From: CAIUPE01 sp037131735
GTDB taxonomy: Bacteria > Pseudomonadota > Alphaproteobacteria > Rhizobiales > Beijerinckiaceae
Direction of reading: 5' to 3'
Assembly (NCBI GenBank): GCA_037131735.1
Contig: JBAXQM010000035.1
Location: forward strand, 1 to 19,912
Length of the DNA: 19,912 nucleotides
Part shown: positions 1 through 8,019 of the stretch, piece by piece
Layout of the letters: every line of letters starts with the position of its first letter
Numbering within the stretch: the stretch's first letter is position 1
The notes under the pieces: model-generated
What the model was told of the DNA's origin: nothing
Database searches by the model: none
Seen by the model: the letters and a program-made list of their open reading frames with translations, nothing else
Made by a program: the position numbers and the translations under genes

Positions 1-1214
1 TCAACGGCTTCAATCGCATCAGGCCATGTCTTTACATCGTCAACCGTTGAGCCGGTTGCAAGGGCTGATCCATACATGCGTGCAAGAGATGACTGGCTGT
101 CTTGTGCATAAATAGCATCGGCAACAAGGCGCGTTTTGGCACGGCGCAATTCACCCGCTTCAACCGGATGTTTGGCCAGGTCCTCAAGCACGGCGAGCAC
201 GCGCTCTTCCAAAGCTTCAAGCGTAATGCCTGGACGGGGAACGCCATAGACAAGAAGCCGTGAACGATCGACCGCTGTCGATTGATACCAAGCGCCGGCT
301 GCCACAGCCACCGCTTCATCCATCACCAATTTGCGATGAAGACGACCAGTGCCCGAGGCACCTATGAGTTGAACAAGAACTTCAAGTGCTTCCGCTTCGC
401 CTTTGTTGGCTGTCGTATAGCTTGGCACAAGCCAAGCGAGCTGCAAAGACGGTTGTTCCACTTTGGGGTCAGCGAGAGTCACGCGCCGTGTCGAGCGCGG
501 ATCAGGTTCACGCGGGCGCAGGCGTTCGGGCTTTTCGCCACGTGCCGGAATTTTTCCATAAGTCTCATTGGCGAGAGTTACGACTTCATCTTTTGTGACA
601 TCACCCGCCACCACGAGAATAGCGTTCTCAGGCGTATAGAAGCGACGATAATAAGTGAGCGCGTCCTCGCGGTTTAACCCTTCAATCTCGTGCATATAGC
701 CGATGATCGGTTTGCCATAAGGATGATGCGTGAAAAGTGTTGCGGCGAGTGCTTCGCCCAACTCTGCAGCAGGATCGGTGTCGGTGCGCATACGACGTTC
801 TTCAATCACAACATCGCGCTCGGGATCAACGATCTCATCAGTTAGCACGAGGCCGGTCATGCGATCAGCTTCGAACTCCATCATGGTTTTCAAATGCTCA
901 CGCGCGACGCGCTGATAATAGGCGGTATAATCAACCGAAGTGAAGGCATTCTCTTGTCCGCCCAAAGCGGTGACGACATCAGAGAACTCACCTTGACGAT
1001 GTTTCTCCGTGCCCTTGAACATGAGATGTTCAAGAAAATGCGCGATGCCTGATTTTCCAATCGGATCATCAGCTGAACCGTTGCGGTACCACACCATATG
1101 CGTGACGACCGGCGTGCGATGATCAGGGATCACAACGATCTCGAGACCGTTCGCAAGCGTGACATGAGAAATTTCCGGTCCGCCGCTCGGGGCGTCCTTC
1201 ACAGCATCAGTCAT
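1..1214 (-). CDS. M16 family zinc metallopeptidase, C-terminal part beyond the window
   Basis: Reads leftwards from an ATG at 1214 and stays open to the window edge (404 full codons), so only the N-terminal part is present. The inverted zinc motif H-F-L-E-H lies at residues 59-63, and a Glu in E-R-D-V-V-I-E-E at residue 139 sits 76 residues after His63, the usual spacing of the third ligand; the catalytic Glu62 is intact. This fits an active pitrilysin/insulinase-type peptidase of the bacterial processing-peptidase-like group, usually about 420-460 residues. No clear signal peptide is visible. A purine-rich GGAAG lies just upstream of the start. It follows the small exported protein gene by 34 bases and probably belongs to the ileS-lspA operon. 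In relatives a second M16 gene often follows; that lies outside this window. The substrate cannot be told from sequence. Confidence 0.93.
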   Translation of the reverse strand, partial: MTDAVKDAPSGGPEISHVTLANGLEIVVIPDHRTPVVTHMVWYRNGSADDPIGKSGIAHFLEHLMFKGTEKHRQGEFSDVVTALGGQENAFTSVDYTAYYQRVAREHLKTMMEFEADRMTGLVLTDEIVDPERDVVIEERRMRTDTDPAAELGEALAATLFTHHPYGKPIIGYMHEIEGLNREDALTYYRRFYTPENAILVVAGDVTKDEVVTLANETYGKIPARGEKPERLRPREPDPRSTRRVTLADPKVEQPSLQLAWLVPSYTTANKGEAEALEVLVQLIGASGTGRLHRKLVMDEAVAVAAGAWYQSTAVDRSRLLVYGVPRPGITLEALEERVLAVLEDLAKHPVEAGELRRAKTRLVADAIYAQDSQSSLARMYGSALATGSTVDDVKTWPDAIEAV

Positions 1215-1248
1215 GGAGTCTTCCTGTAGGAAAAGGACGGCGAAGTCC

Positions 1249-1851
1249 TCACCAGAGTTGGTACCAAGGTTTTTGTGAAGCATTCGCTGCCGCGGCTGCG
1301 GCTTCGATCTCTGGGGTGATCACAGCTTTTTTAGAAATATTTTTCGGTGGGGCCGTTAAAGCGCGCGGACCTGAGGCTTCAGCCAACGCATTATTTTGGG
1401 CTGCGACCTGTTTCATAATCTCTGAGGCCTTAGCCATTTCCTGCGGCGAGAGCGGTTTGCTCGGGTCGCTCGGCGCCATGACCGGTGTTCCCTGCTGCGC
1501 AGCAGCGCTTTCCGTCATAGGGCCCAAGAGCTTTGCAAAGAGCTCACCTTGCTCGAGACCATCTTCACCCTTTTTGGCCTTTTGCTTTTTGATGACATCC
1601 GGATCCTTTGGCCAAGCGGGGTCTGCGGCTTCGGCCTTTTGTTTTGGCTTAGGGAGTGTCTTTGAAGGCGGGACGACGAGAGGCGAGCGCTCCTGATATT
1701 GATCTTCATCAACATTATTGCCGCCCATCATGTTCGAAATCGCATCCATGAGGTCTCCGGCGCGGGCCGGAGCGGACATAACACCAAAGCTCAGCGCGGC
1801 TGAAGCAAACAGGGCGGCAAGCGGGACCCTAACCATAAGGGGACGGATCAT
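1249..1851 (-). CDS. Small exported protein of unknown function, resembling the DUF3035 group next to lspA
   Basis: A 200-residue protein with a clear N-terminal signal peptide (basic start, hydrophobic residues about 9-25, then A-P-A-R-A and probable signal peptidase I cleavage near residue 31). There is no lipobox Cys. The mature part is hydrophilic, low in complexity and rich in Pro, Lys and Ala, with a motif E-R-S-P-L-V-V-P-P-S around residues 54-63 and an Ala-rich stretch before an aromatic C-terminus (W-Y-Q-L-W). From memory, the P-L-V-V-P-P motif and the place beside lspA and M16 peptidases resemble alphaproteobacterial DUF3035 proteins, many of which are lipoproteins; this one is longer and is not a lipoprotein. 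The start ATG overlaps the lspA stop by 4 bases (ATGA), indicating translational coupling. Function unknown; a periplasmic location is inferred from the signal peptide. Confidence 0.85.
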   Translation of the reverse strand: MIRPLMVRVPLAALFASAALSFGVMSAPARAGDLMDAISNMMGGNNVDEDQYQERSPLVVPPSKTLPKPKQKAEAADPAWPKDPDVIKKQKAKKGEDGLEQGELFAKLLGPMTESAAAQQGTPVMAPSDPSKPLSPQEMAKASEIMKQVAAQNNALAEASGPRALTAPPKNISKKAVITPEIEAAAAAANASQKPWYQLW

Positions 1852-2390
1852 GGCAGTTTCTCCTGTGGAGGATGAGATGGTCTCCGATCCGGATTACCTA
1901 ACCATGAATCGGCCAAAAGCAAGGCGACGGCCGCCACAATGGCGGCATCCGCGATATTGAACACATACCAGCGCCAGTCGCCCCAATGAAGCAGAATAAA
2001 ATCAACAACGGCGCCATATGCGAGCCGGTCGATGGCGTTTCCCAACGCGCCACCAACAATGAGGCCAATGGCGAGCGCTGGCATCGCCCGCCGCACACGG
2101 CGGAGCCAGATCAGAAAGCCGATAATGGCTATGGCGGAGAATAAAATCAGCCCATAGCGGCCAATTTCCTCATGTTGCTGCAAGAGCCCATAGGAAATGC
2201 CCCTGTTCCAGACAAGAACGAAATCAAGAAAGGGCAGAACCGGAATAGCACCAACCTGTTCCAGATTGACGCTGTAAAGCATGATGCATTTCGTCGCCTG
2301 ATCGGCAAGGAAAATGATGAGGGCAATCAAAAGACTGAGGCGACGAACGCCAAAGGGGAAATGCCCGTCCTCGCGCATCTCCTCACTCAC
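1848..2390 (-). CDS. lspA: Lipoprotein signal peptidase (signal peptidase II)
   Basis: Inner-membrane aspartyl peptidase that removes the signal peptide of diacylglyceryl-modified prolipoproteins. Numbered from the chosen GTG start, the family motifs are D-Q-A-T-K (30-34), N-R-G-I-S-Y (62-67), G-N-A-I-D-R (117-122), G-A-V-V-D-F with catalytic Asp130, and F-N-I-A-D with catalytic Asp148. Four hydrophobic segments are visible, and 180 residues is close to the usual 160-180. The start is a choice: the GTG at 2390 overlaps the ileS stop as GTGA, the arrangement expected for coupling. An ATG at 2405 (15 codons... specifically 5 codons earlier) would give a 19-base overlap, and the frame stays open further up to 2495 but only through ileS coding sequence. 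Its stop overlaps the next gene by 4 bases. Confidence 0.93.
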   Translation of the reverse strand: MSEEMREDGHFPFGVRRLSLLIALIIFLADQATKCIMLYSVNLEQVGAIPVLPFLDFVLVWNRGISYGLLQQHEEIGRYGLILFSAIAIIGFLIWLRRVRRAMPALAIGLIVGGALGNAIDRLAYGAVVDFILLHWGDWRWYVFNIADAAIVAAVALLLADSWLGNPDRRPSHPPQEKLP

Positions 2391-5300
2391 GCGCGCGCCT
2401 GCCATTCGCGCATTGCTTGTGCATCGCGCGGAGTGATCTCGGGGAAGTCCTTGTCCGCGGTTGATGGATCGAAATAACGCCAAGAGCGTGCGCATTTCAC
2501 GCCCGCTGCTTTCACAGGCACCACCGCAACGCCGCCGACATCATCGAGCTTGAACGCATCTGAGGGTGCGTCACCTGCAATGATCTCGATGCCCGATGTG
2601 ATGCAGATGTCAGTGAAGTCGATGCTGGCAACGAGCGCGGCAAGATCCTTGTCAGCAATGTAAACTTTCGGCGCTGCTTCAAGCGAGGAGCCGATACGCT
2701 TTTGCGCGCGTTCGATTTCGAGCGCGCCGGTCACAACGCGGCGCACTTTGCGGATGGTTGCCCAACGCGCAGCAAGAGCGTCGTCTTTCCATTCGCTTGG
2801 AATATGCGGGAAGGTTTCGAGATGCACAGACTCAGCCTCTTTGTATCGCGAGAGCCATGACTCTTCCGCCGTGAACACAAGGATTGGTGCGAGCCACAAT
2901 GTGACAGCGCGGAAAATCTGCTCGATGCATTCAAGCGAAGAGAGTCGCGCCACGCTCGACTGTGGATCGCAATAGAGTGTGTCTTTGCGGATATCGAAAT
3001 AGAAGGCCGAGAGTTCGGTATTCAAAAATGCCGAGAGCTCTGTGATCACTTTACGATAATCATAAGTCTCATAGGCTTTTTGAATGATGGGTGCGAGTTC
3101 GCTCAAGCGATGCAGCATGAGGCGTTCAAGCTCGGGCATGTCCTTATGCGCAATCTTTTTCGATGCGTCATAATGCGCGAGTGTGCCGAGCATCCAGCGC
3201 AGTGTGTTGCGCAGCTTGCGGTAGGTCTCGACAAAGGTTTTCAAGATCTCTGGCCCGATGCGCAAATCGTCGGAATAATCCGCTGCCGCTACCCAGAGGC
3301 GCAAAATATCAGCACCTGAATCTTCAATCACCTTTTGCGGTGCGGTCACATTACCCAAAGACTTGGACATTTTCTGACCCTTTTCGTCGAGGACGAAACC
3401 ATGGGTCAGCACAACATCAAAGGGCGCGCGGCCGCGCGTGCCACAGCTTTCAAGGAGCGATGATTGGAACCAGCCACGATGCTGATCGGAGCCTTCCAAA
3501 TACATCACACGATCTTTGCCGCCATCGACAACGCGGTTGATATTGGCAAGGCCGGGGAAATGCTTCGGCGTGTTCAAGACGTAAGAATGTGTCGAGCCGG
3601 AATCGAACCAGACATCAAGCACATCCATCACCATGTCGTAATTGTCTGGATTAACGGGCTTTGATGCCGCCTTAAGGAAACGTTCCTTCGCACCTGCCGC
3701 AAACCATGCATCGCCGCCTTCGGTTTCGAAGGCATCGGCGATGGCTTTATCAACCGCCGCATCGTGCAACATCTCTTTTGTTTCTCTGTGCACGAAGACC
3801 GTGATCGGAACGCCCCATGCGCGCTGACGTGACATCACCCAGTCAGGTTTGTTCTCGATCATGCCGGTGATGCGGTTCTCGCCCGCCGCCGGAACCCATT
3901 CGGTTTTCTTGATCGCATCGAAGGCAACATCGCGGAGTGATTTGTTGTTGATCTCCTTCGCGGTCTTATCCATCGCGATGAACCATTGCGGTGTATTGCG
4001 GAAAATCACTGGCTTTTTCGAGCGCCATGAATGCGGATATTGGTGTTTCAAGCGTCCGCGTGCGACGAGCGCGTTGTTATCGATCAGCGCTTTGATGACC
4101 GCGTCATTCGCGTCGCCTTTTTCTCCCTTGTCGGTGATGACGCGCTTGCCTTCAAAGCCATGCGCTTCTTTTGTGTAGAAGCCATCATCATCAACTGTGA
4201 ACGGAATGCGTGTGTCGATACCGCGCTCGGTGAGCATGCGGCCGGAAGCCATCCAGATTTCAAAGTCTTCACGACCATGCGAGGGTGCGGTGTGCACAAA
4301 GCCCGTACCCGCATCATCTGTGACGTGATCACCATCAAGCAGCGGCACGGCGAAATCATAGCCGAGTGAGGCGAGCGGATGCGCACAGACGATGGAGCCG
4401 ATGATGTCGTCAGTGCCTTTTGTTCCATATTGTCTAAACGAGGGAACATCGATCATATGCTTCAACGTAATTTTTGCAGAAGTTGCGAGCGGTTCTGATA
4501 GCTTTTTGGCTAATATGTATCGTTCGCCTACCTTCGGTCCGAAGTCGCGTTCATTCGCAGTCACTTCATAAAGACCATATTCGATCTTGTGCGAATAGGA
4601 GATTGCGCGATTGCCCGGCAATGTCCAAGGAGTCGTCGTCCAAATAACGACATATGAACCATTGAGCAGCTTGAACTTTTCAAGCTCTGCGTCAAATTCG
4701 CTTTCTCGTAATTTTGTTTGCGCAGGATCATCGCTTGATGCTGGGTCCGACATCCAGAATGCCCAGTCCATCACCGGAAATTTCACCCACACCATATCGG
4801 ATTGATAATCCTGATATTCGATTTCGGCTTCGGCGAGTGCGGTTTTCTCGACAACAGACCACATCACGGGTTTTGAACCACGATACAAAAGCCCATTGTC
4901 TTTGAACTTCATGATCTCTCGCGCGATCTGCGCTTCGGCGTGATAGGCCATCGTTGAATAGGGATGATCCCAATCACCCGTGATACCCAAGCGCTTGAAT
5001 TCTTCACGCTGCACCGAGAGCCAGCTCTCCGCGAAATTCCGGCATTCTTTGCGGAATTCGATCACCGGCACTTCGTCCTTGTTTTTGCCCTTGGCGCGGT
5101 ATTGCTCTTCGATCTTCCATTCAATCGGTAGGCCGTGGCAGTCCCAACCGGGGACGTAGTTTGAATCAAAGCCGAGCATTTGTTGGCTTCGTGTCACCAA
5201 ATCTTTCAGCACTTTGTTGAGCGCATGGCCGATATGGATATTGCCGTTCGCGTAAGGAGGGCCGTCATGCAGCACAAAACGCGGGCGACCGGCGGATGTT

Positions 5301-5452
5301 TCACGCAGACGCTTATAGAGATCGATCTTCGCCCAGCGCGCCAAAATCTCCGGCTCGCGTTGCGGCAGACCCGCGCGCATCGGAAAATCGGTTTCCGGCA
5401 GGAAAAGTGTCTCGGAATAGTCGCGGCCAGCGGCGGCTTTGGGATCGGTCAT
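2387..5452 (-). CDS. ileS: Isoleucyl-tRNA synthetase
   Basis: Class Ia cytoplasmic enzyme that charges tRNA-Ile; 1021 residues. The nucleotide-binding HIGH motif is at residues 73-76 (within P-P-Y-A-N-G-N-I-H-I-G-H) and K-M-S-K-S is at 694-698. The W-T-T-T-P-W-T-L-P-G-N stretch marks the CP1 editing domain, and the anticodon-binding helices follow K-M-S-K-S. The C-terminal zinc finger of E. coli-type IleS is eroded: only the K-C-A-R-S-W remnant remains and the later Cys pair is absent, which as I recall is normal for Hyphomicrobiales. The ATG at 5452 is preferred; an in-frame TTG at 5458 adds only two residues. No strong ribosome binding site is visible. It lies 86 bases after ribF and is first in the tightly packed ileS-lspA-exported protein-M16 run. 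Confidence 0.98.
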   Translation of the reverse strand: MTDPKAAAGRDYSETLFLPETDFPMRAGLPQREPEILARWAKIDLYKRLRETSAGRPRFVLHDGPPYANGNIHIGHALNKVLKDLVTRSQQMLGFDSNYVPGWDCHGLPIEWKIEEQYRAKGKNKDEVPVIEFRKECRNFAESWLSVQREEFKRLGITGDWDHPYSTMAYHAEAQIAREIMKFKDNGLLYRGSKPVMWSVVEKTALAEAEIEYQDYQSDMVWVKFPVMDWAFWMSDPASSDDPAQTKLRESEFDAELEKFKLLNGSYVVIWTTTPWTLPGNRAISYSHKIEYGLYEVTANERDFGPKVGERYILAKKLSEPLATSAKITLKHMIDVPSFRQYGTKGTDDIIGSIVCAHPLASLGYDFAVPLLDGDHVTDDAGTGFVHTAPSHGREDFEIWMASGRMLTERGIDTRIPFTVDDDGFYTKEAHGFEGKRVITDKGEKGDANDAVIKALIDNNALVARGRLKHQYPHSWRSKKPVIFRNTPQWFIAMDKTAKEINNKSLRDVAFDAIKKTEWVPAAGENRITGMIENKPDWVMSRQRAWGVPITVFVHRETKEMLHDAAVDKAIADAFETEGGDAWFAAGAKERFLKAASKPVNPDNYDMVMDVLDVWFDSGSTHSYVLNTPKHFPGLANINRVVDGGKDRVMYLEGSDQHRGWFQSSLLESCGTRGRAPFDVVLTHGFVLDEKGQKMSKSLGNVTAPQKVIEDSGADILRLWVAAADYSDDLRIGPEILKTFVETYRKLRNTLRWMLGTLAHYDASKKIAHKDMPELERLMLHRLSELAPIIQKAYETYDYRKVITELSAFLNTELSAFYFDIRKDTLYCDPQSSVARLSSLECIEQIFRAVTLWLAPILVFTAEESWLSRYKEAESVHLETFPHIPSEWKDDALAARWATIRKVRRVVTGALEIERAQKRIGSSLEAAPKVYIADKDLAALVASIDFTDICITSGIEIIAGDAPSDAFKLDDVGGVAVVPVKAAGVKCARSWRYFDPSTADKDFPEITPRDAQAMREWQARA

Positions 5453-5538
5453 GGTCAAGGGCTGCTTGTAAAAGGCTCAGTGGGGCAAGGAGATGGCGGG
5501 GAATACCCCATTCCGGCGCCAAAGGGTAGGGGGCGCGA

Positions 5539-6507
5539 CTAAAGCGGCAGAAGGCTCGGGGCGTCCGGGCTTTCGCCTTCTGCGAGAATCCGGCGGGCCT
5601 GGGCCGCATCCTTGTCCATTTGGACAATCAGCGCATCGACTGAGTCGAATTTCACTTCGCCGCGCTGCCAAGCGACACATTCGACCGTGAGCGTCTGGCC
5701 GTAAAGATCGCCGGAGAAATCGAAGAGGAACACTTCAAACAAGGGCGCACCATTGTCGAAGGTGGGACGGCGGCCATAGCTCGCCACGCCTTGATGGACG
5801 CGATCACCCACCGCCACGCGCACGGCGTAGATTCCCTGTTTCAGCACTGAATTTTCGGGAAGGCGTAAATTGGCTGTCGGGTAGCCGAGTGTGCGGCCGA
5901 TTTTTTCGCCATGCCGCACGTCGCTCTGGAAAAGATAACGGTAGCCCAGCAAGCCATTAGCACGCGGCATATCGCCCTCAGCGAGTGCTGCGCGGATGGC
6001 GCTTGAGGACACGGGCGCGCCTCGCTCCAATAACGGTTCAATGATGCGCGCGGCGCGACCGGCCTTCAGGCAGGCCTCGGCAATGGATTGCGGCGTTCCG
6101 CCCCGCCCTTTGCCGAAATGAAAATCATGCCCGACCACCACGCCCGCAACATTGAGGTGCTTGAACAGGATCTCGCCAATAAACTCTTCAGCCGACGTCT
6201 TGGCCATGGTCCCGTCAAAGGGGAGAACGATCATCCCATCCATCCCGAACCGGGCGAGAAGTTTGGCTTTCACCGTTTCGGGCGTCAGGCGGAAGAGCGG
6301 CGCATCAGGTTTGAAAAAGCTGCGCGGATGCGGCTCAAAGGTCAAAACCGCTGCGGGCCGCCCGAGTTCTTGACCAAGCGCGCGCGCGGCATCGATCACG
6401 GTATGATGGCCGCGATGCAGCCCGTCAAAATTGCCGATCGCGACAACGGGACGCGAAAAATCGGCTGGTAAGGTCGGGCCGTGGATTAAGTGAAACGCGT
6501 GGGACAT
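5539..6507 (-). CDS. ribF: Bifunctional riboflavin kinase / FAD synthetase
   Basis: Makes FMN from riboflavin and then FAD, using ATP, in the cytoplasm. The 322-residue protein has the two expected modules. The N-terminal FMN adenylyltransferase has G-N-F-D-G-L-H-R-G-H-H at 25-35, G-H-D-F-H-F-G-K-G-R at 126-135 and S-S-S-A-I-R at 167-172. The C-terminal flavokinase has the nucleotide-binding G-Y-P-T-A-N-L at 208-214. Length and order are typical for bacterial RibF. The ATG at 6507 begins the conserved domain with a normal short leader. A weak TTGACC on the minus strand (6558-6563) has no convincing -10 partner. It is 86 bases upstream of ileS on the same strand and could be co-transcribed with it. 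It faces the receiver-domain gene across a 177-base divergent spacer. Confidence 0.97.
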   Translation of the reverse strand: MSHAFHLIHGPTLPADFSRPVVAIGNFDGLHRGHHTVIDAARALGQELGRPAAVLTFEPHPRSFFKPDAPLFRLTPETVKAKLLARFGMDGMIVLPFDGTMAKTSAEEFIGEILFKHLNVAGVVVGHDFHFGKGRGGTPQSIAEACLKAGRAARIIEPLLERGAPVSSSAIRAALAEGDMPRANGLLGYRYLFQSDVRHGEKIGRTLGYPTANLRLPENSVLKQGIYAVRVAVGDRVHQGVASYGRRPTFDNGAPLFEVFLFDFSGDLYGQTLTVECVAWQRGEVKFDSVDALIVQMDKDAAQARRILAEGESPDAPSLLPL

Positions 6508-6585
6508 CGGGTCTTTCAGGATAAAAGCGGCGGGACCGTGGCGGCTTCGGGCCTCAGGGTCAAGGGCCCCAAAACGTTAAGTCCC

Positions 6586-6591
6586 TATAAT
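6586..6591 (+). promoter_or_regulatory. Candidate -10 element in the ribF/receiver divergent spacer
   Basis: A perfect TATAAT lies 94 bases before the receiver-domain start. No good -35 hexamer is visible at 16-18 bases upstream (the sequence there is GC-rich), so the call rests on the -10 alone. Transcription would begin near 6598 and give a leader of roughly 85 bases containing the hairpin at 6639-6663. Confidence 0.3.
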
Positions 6592-6638
6592 TTGAGCGAT
6601 TTCTGACACCTGCCCTTAGAAAGCACCATGGCATGGGA

Positions 6639-6674
6639 AGGCTTCACTCATTGTCTGAAGCCTCTTTCTTCTTG
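6639..6674 (+). terminator. Leader hairpin followed by a pyrimidine tract (terminator- or attenuator-like)
   Basis: An 8-base perfect inverted repeat, AGGCTTCA (6639-6646) and TGAAGCCT (6656-6663), with a 9-base loop is followed by the T/C-rich stretch CTTTCTTCTTG (6664-6674). It ends about 10 bases before the receiver-domain ATG. As no plus-strand gene lies upstream, it is either a leader attenuator, the end of a short transcript from the candidate promoter at 6586, or a protein-binding dyad. The T tract is interrupted by C, so intrinsic termination would be weak. Confidence 0.4.
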
Positions 6675-6684
6675 TGATTGATCC

Positions 6685-7101
6685 ATGTCCAAATCCAGCG
6701 AAGTCCAATCGGTTATGATTATTGATCAGTCCGGCATCATCACGCGTGTGATGAGCACGATGTTGACAGAACTCGGTTGGGGACCCGTTGAAACGGTTGC
6801 CACGCCGCTCGACGCGCTTTCGTCTTTGCGTGAAAAGCGATTTGGCCTTGTCATTACCGATTGGGCGATGGAGCCGATGGATGCAGGCGAGTTTATAAAA
6901 TCGCTTCGTGCAGACGTCGCTTTGGTGTCAACGCCGGTGATGATTGTGACCGGCAATCCCGACCCGTCTCAATTTATCATTGCCACCGATGCGGGCGCAG
7001 ATGCCTATGCCTTAGTACCGTTTGATATCGAAACGCTTGCCTTAAAACTCGACCAAATCCGTTTGCGTCGATCGCGTTCACCACGCCAAATGGGCGATTG
7101 A
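6685..7101 (+). CDS. Single-domain response-regulator-like receiver protein, atypical active site
   Basis: A 138-residue stand-alone receiver (CheY-like) with no output domain. The phosphoacceptor position is Asp59 in V-I-T-D-W-A-M-E-P-M and the switch Thr is Thr89 (M-I-V-T-G-N). Two usual active-site features are altered: the acidic pair after strand 1 has only Asp14 (M-I-I-D-Q-S), and the near-invariant Lys of the K-P-F motif is Val111 (L-V-P-F). Phosphorylation-dependent switching may therefore be weak or absent, or the protein may signal by binding. The ATG at 6685 starts the domain correctly but no clear ribosome binding site precedes it. The gene lies antisense between a HAD gene and ribF, and its last 24 bases overlap the 3' end of the HAD gene. 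No cognate kinase is in the window. The tail after the domain is basic. Confidence 0.85.
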   Translation: MSKSSEVQSVMIIDQSGIITRVMSTMLTELGWGPVETVATPLDALSSLREKRFGLVITDWAMEPMDAGEFIKSLRADVALVSTPVMIVTGNPDPSQFIIATDAGADAYALVPFDIETLALKLDQIRLRRSRSPRQMGD

Positions 7102-7959
7102 AAAGTCAGGCCTGTGTGAGACTTTTGCAAGAAAAGCGTCGAAGCGGCCATTATCAAAGCTACCTTCGGATAGTCCCAGCTCATGCATGTGAATGCCATT
7201 CATTATGAAGAGCGAGCCAAACCCTGATGTCACAGCACCGGCAATATCGGTGCGGATCGCATCACCAATGGCCAAGGTCCGCGCGGCATTCGGCGCCTTG
7301 CCTGTGAGTGATGACGCTAACTCAAGCGCGGCTTTGTAAATCGGCGGATGGGGCTTTCCCGCATAAAGTGTTGTGCCGCCTTCGTCTTCATAGAGTTTGG
7401 CAATCGCACCGGCGCAATCGATTAAACGATTACCGCGCTCGACAACAATGTCGGGATTCGCACAAAGCATCGGCAGATTGCGCTTAAGCGCTTTCGTTAC
7501 AAAGTCACGATAATCCTCAGCCGTTTCATTATCGTCATCATGTAAGCCTGTACAAACGATCACATCGGCTTGATCAAGATCGACATTGGGGAGCGGCAAA
7601 TCTTTGAACAATCCGCCATCACGTTCCGGGCCAAGCCAATGATAAGAGCGCCATTGCCCTTCGAGAAGCACCGCGCGCGTCACATCACCTGATGTCACGA
7701 TTCCATCATAGGCCATGCGCGAGACGGAAAAACGGTCGAGCATACCCACAATATCGGAAGCCGGACGTGGTGCATTCGATACGAGAATAACGCGGCCACC
7801 TTGCTCACGAAATTTTACCAGCGCGTCGGACGCGGCGCGGTAACCCTCGATCCCATTATGAAGCACGCCCCAGATGTCGCAAAGAATGACATCATAAGAT
7901 GCGGCAAGGGTCGAAAGGCCAGCAGTGAGAGGCTTTGAGGGAGTGGCTGATGACGACAC
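7078..7959 (-). CDS. HAD superfamily IIA hydrolase (TIGR01459-like)
   Basis: A 293-residue haloacid-dehalogenase-fold protein. Motif I is D-I-W-G-V-L-H-N-G (28-36): Asp28 is the nucleophile, but the usual second Asp (general acid/base) is Trp30. Motif II is the Ser in L-V-S-N-A, motif III Lys202 in A-G-K-P-H-P-P, and motif IV G-D-A-I-R-T-D (232-238). This is the pattern I recall for the TIGR01459 group, typically found near ribF in Hyphomicrobiales; its substrate is unknown. A C2 cap lies between motifs II and III. The start is GTG at 7959 with a GGAG 11 bases upstream; that GGAG can pair in a small hairpin (GCTCC 7970-7974 with GGAGC 7988-7992), which might mask it. It lies 60 bases downstream of the EAL-like gene on the same strand, and its end overlaps the receiver gene by 24 bases. 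Confidence 0.88.
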   Translation of the reverse strand: MSSSATPSKPLTAGLSTLAASYDVILCDIWGVLHNGIEGYRAASDALVKFREQGGRVILVSNAPRPASDIVGMLDRFSVSRMAYDGIVTSGDVTRAVLLEGQWRSYHWLGPERDGGLFKDLPLPNVDLDQADVIVCTGLHDDDNETAEDYRDFVTKALKRNLPMLCANPDIVVERGNRLIDCAGAIAKLYEDEGGTTLYAGKPHPPIYKAALELASSLTGKAPNAARTLAIGDAIRTDIAGAVTSGFGSLFIMNGIHMHELGLSEGSFDNGRFDAFLAKVSHRPDFSIAHLAW

Positions 7960-8019
7960 GATACGCGATGCTCCACGAAATCTTTGAGGAGCGGGCTATC
8001 GACGCTTAGAATGCAGCTG

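Noticed and set aside
4084..4449. Open frames within ileS in other frames, including 4084-4449
   Set aside because: They overlap strongly conserved IleS sequence and have no supporting motifs.
5453..5458. TTG start two codons before the ileS ATG
   Set aside because: Possible, but the ATG is the simpler choice and neither start has a clear ribosome binding site.
5509..5523. GGAAT/ATTCC hairpin between ribF and ileS as a terminator
   Set aside because: Five-base stem with no T run; too weak to call.
6535..6563. TTGACC as a ribF promoter -35 on the minus strand
   Set aside because: The sequence at -10 spacing (CACGGT) is a poor match.
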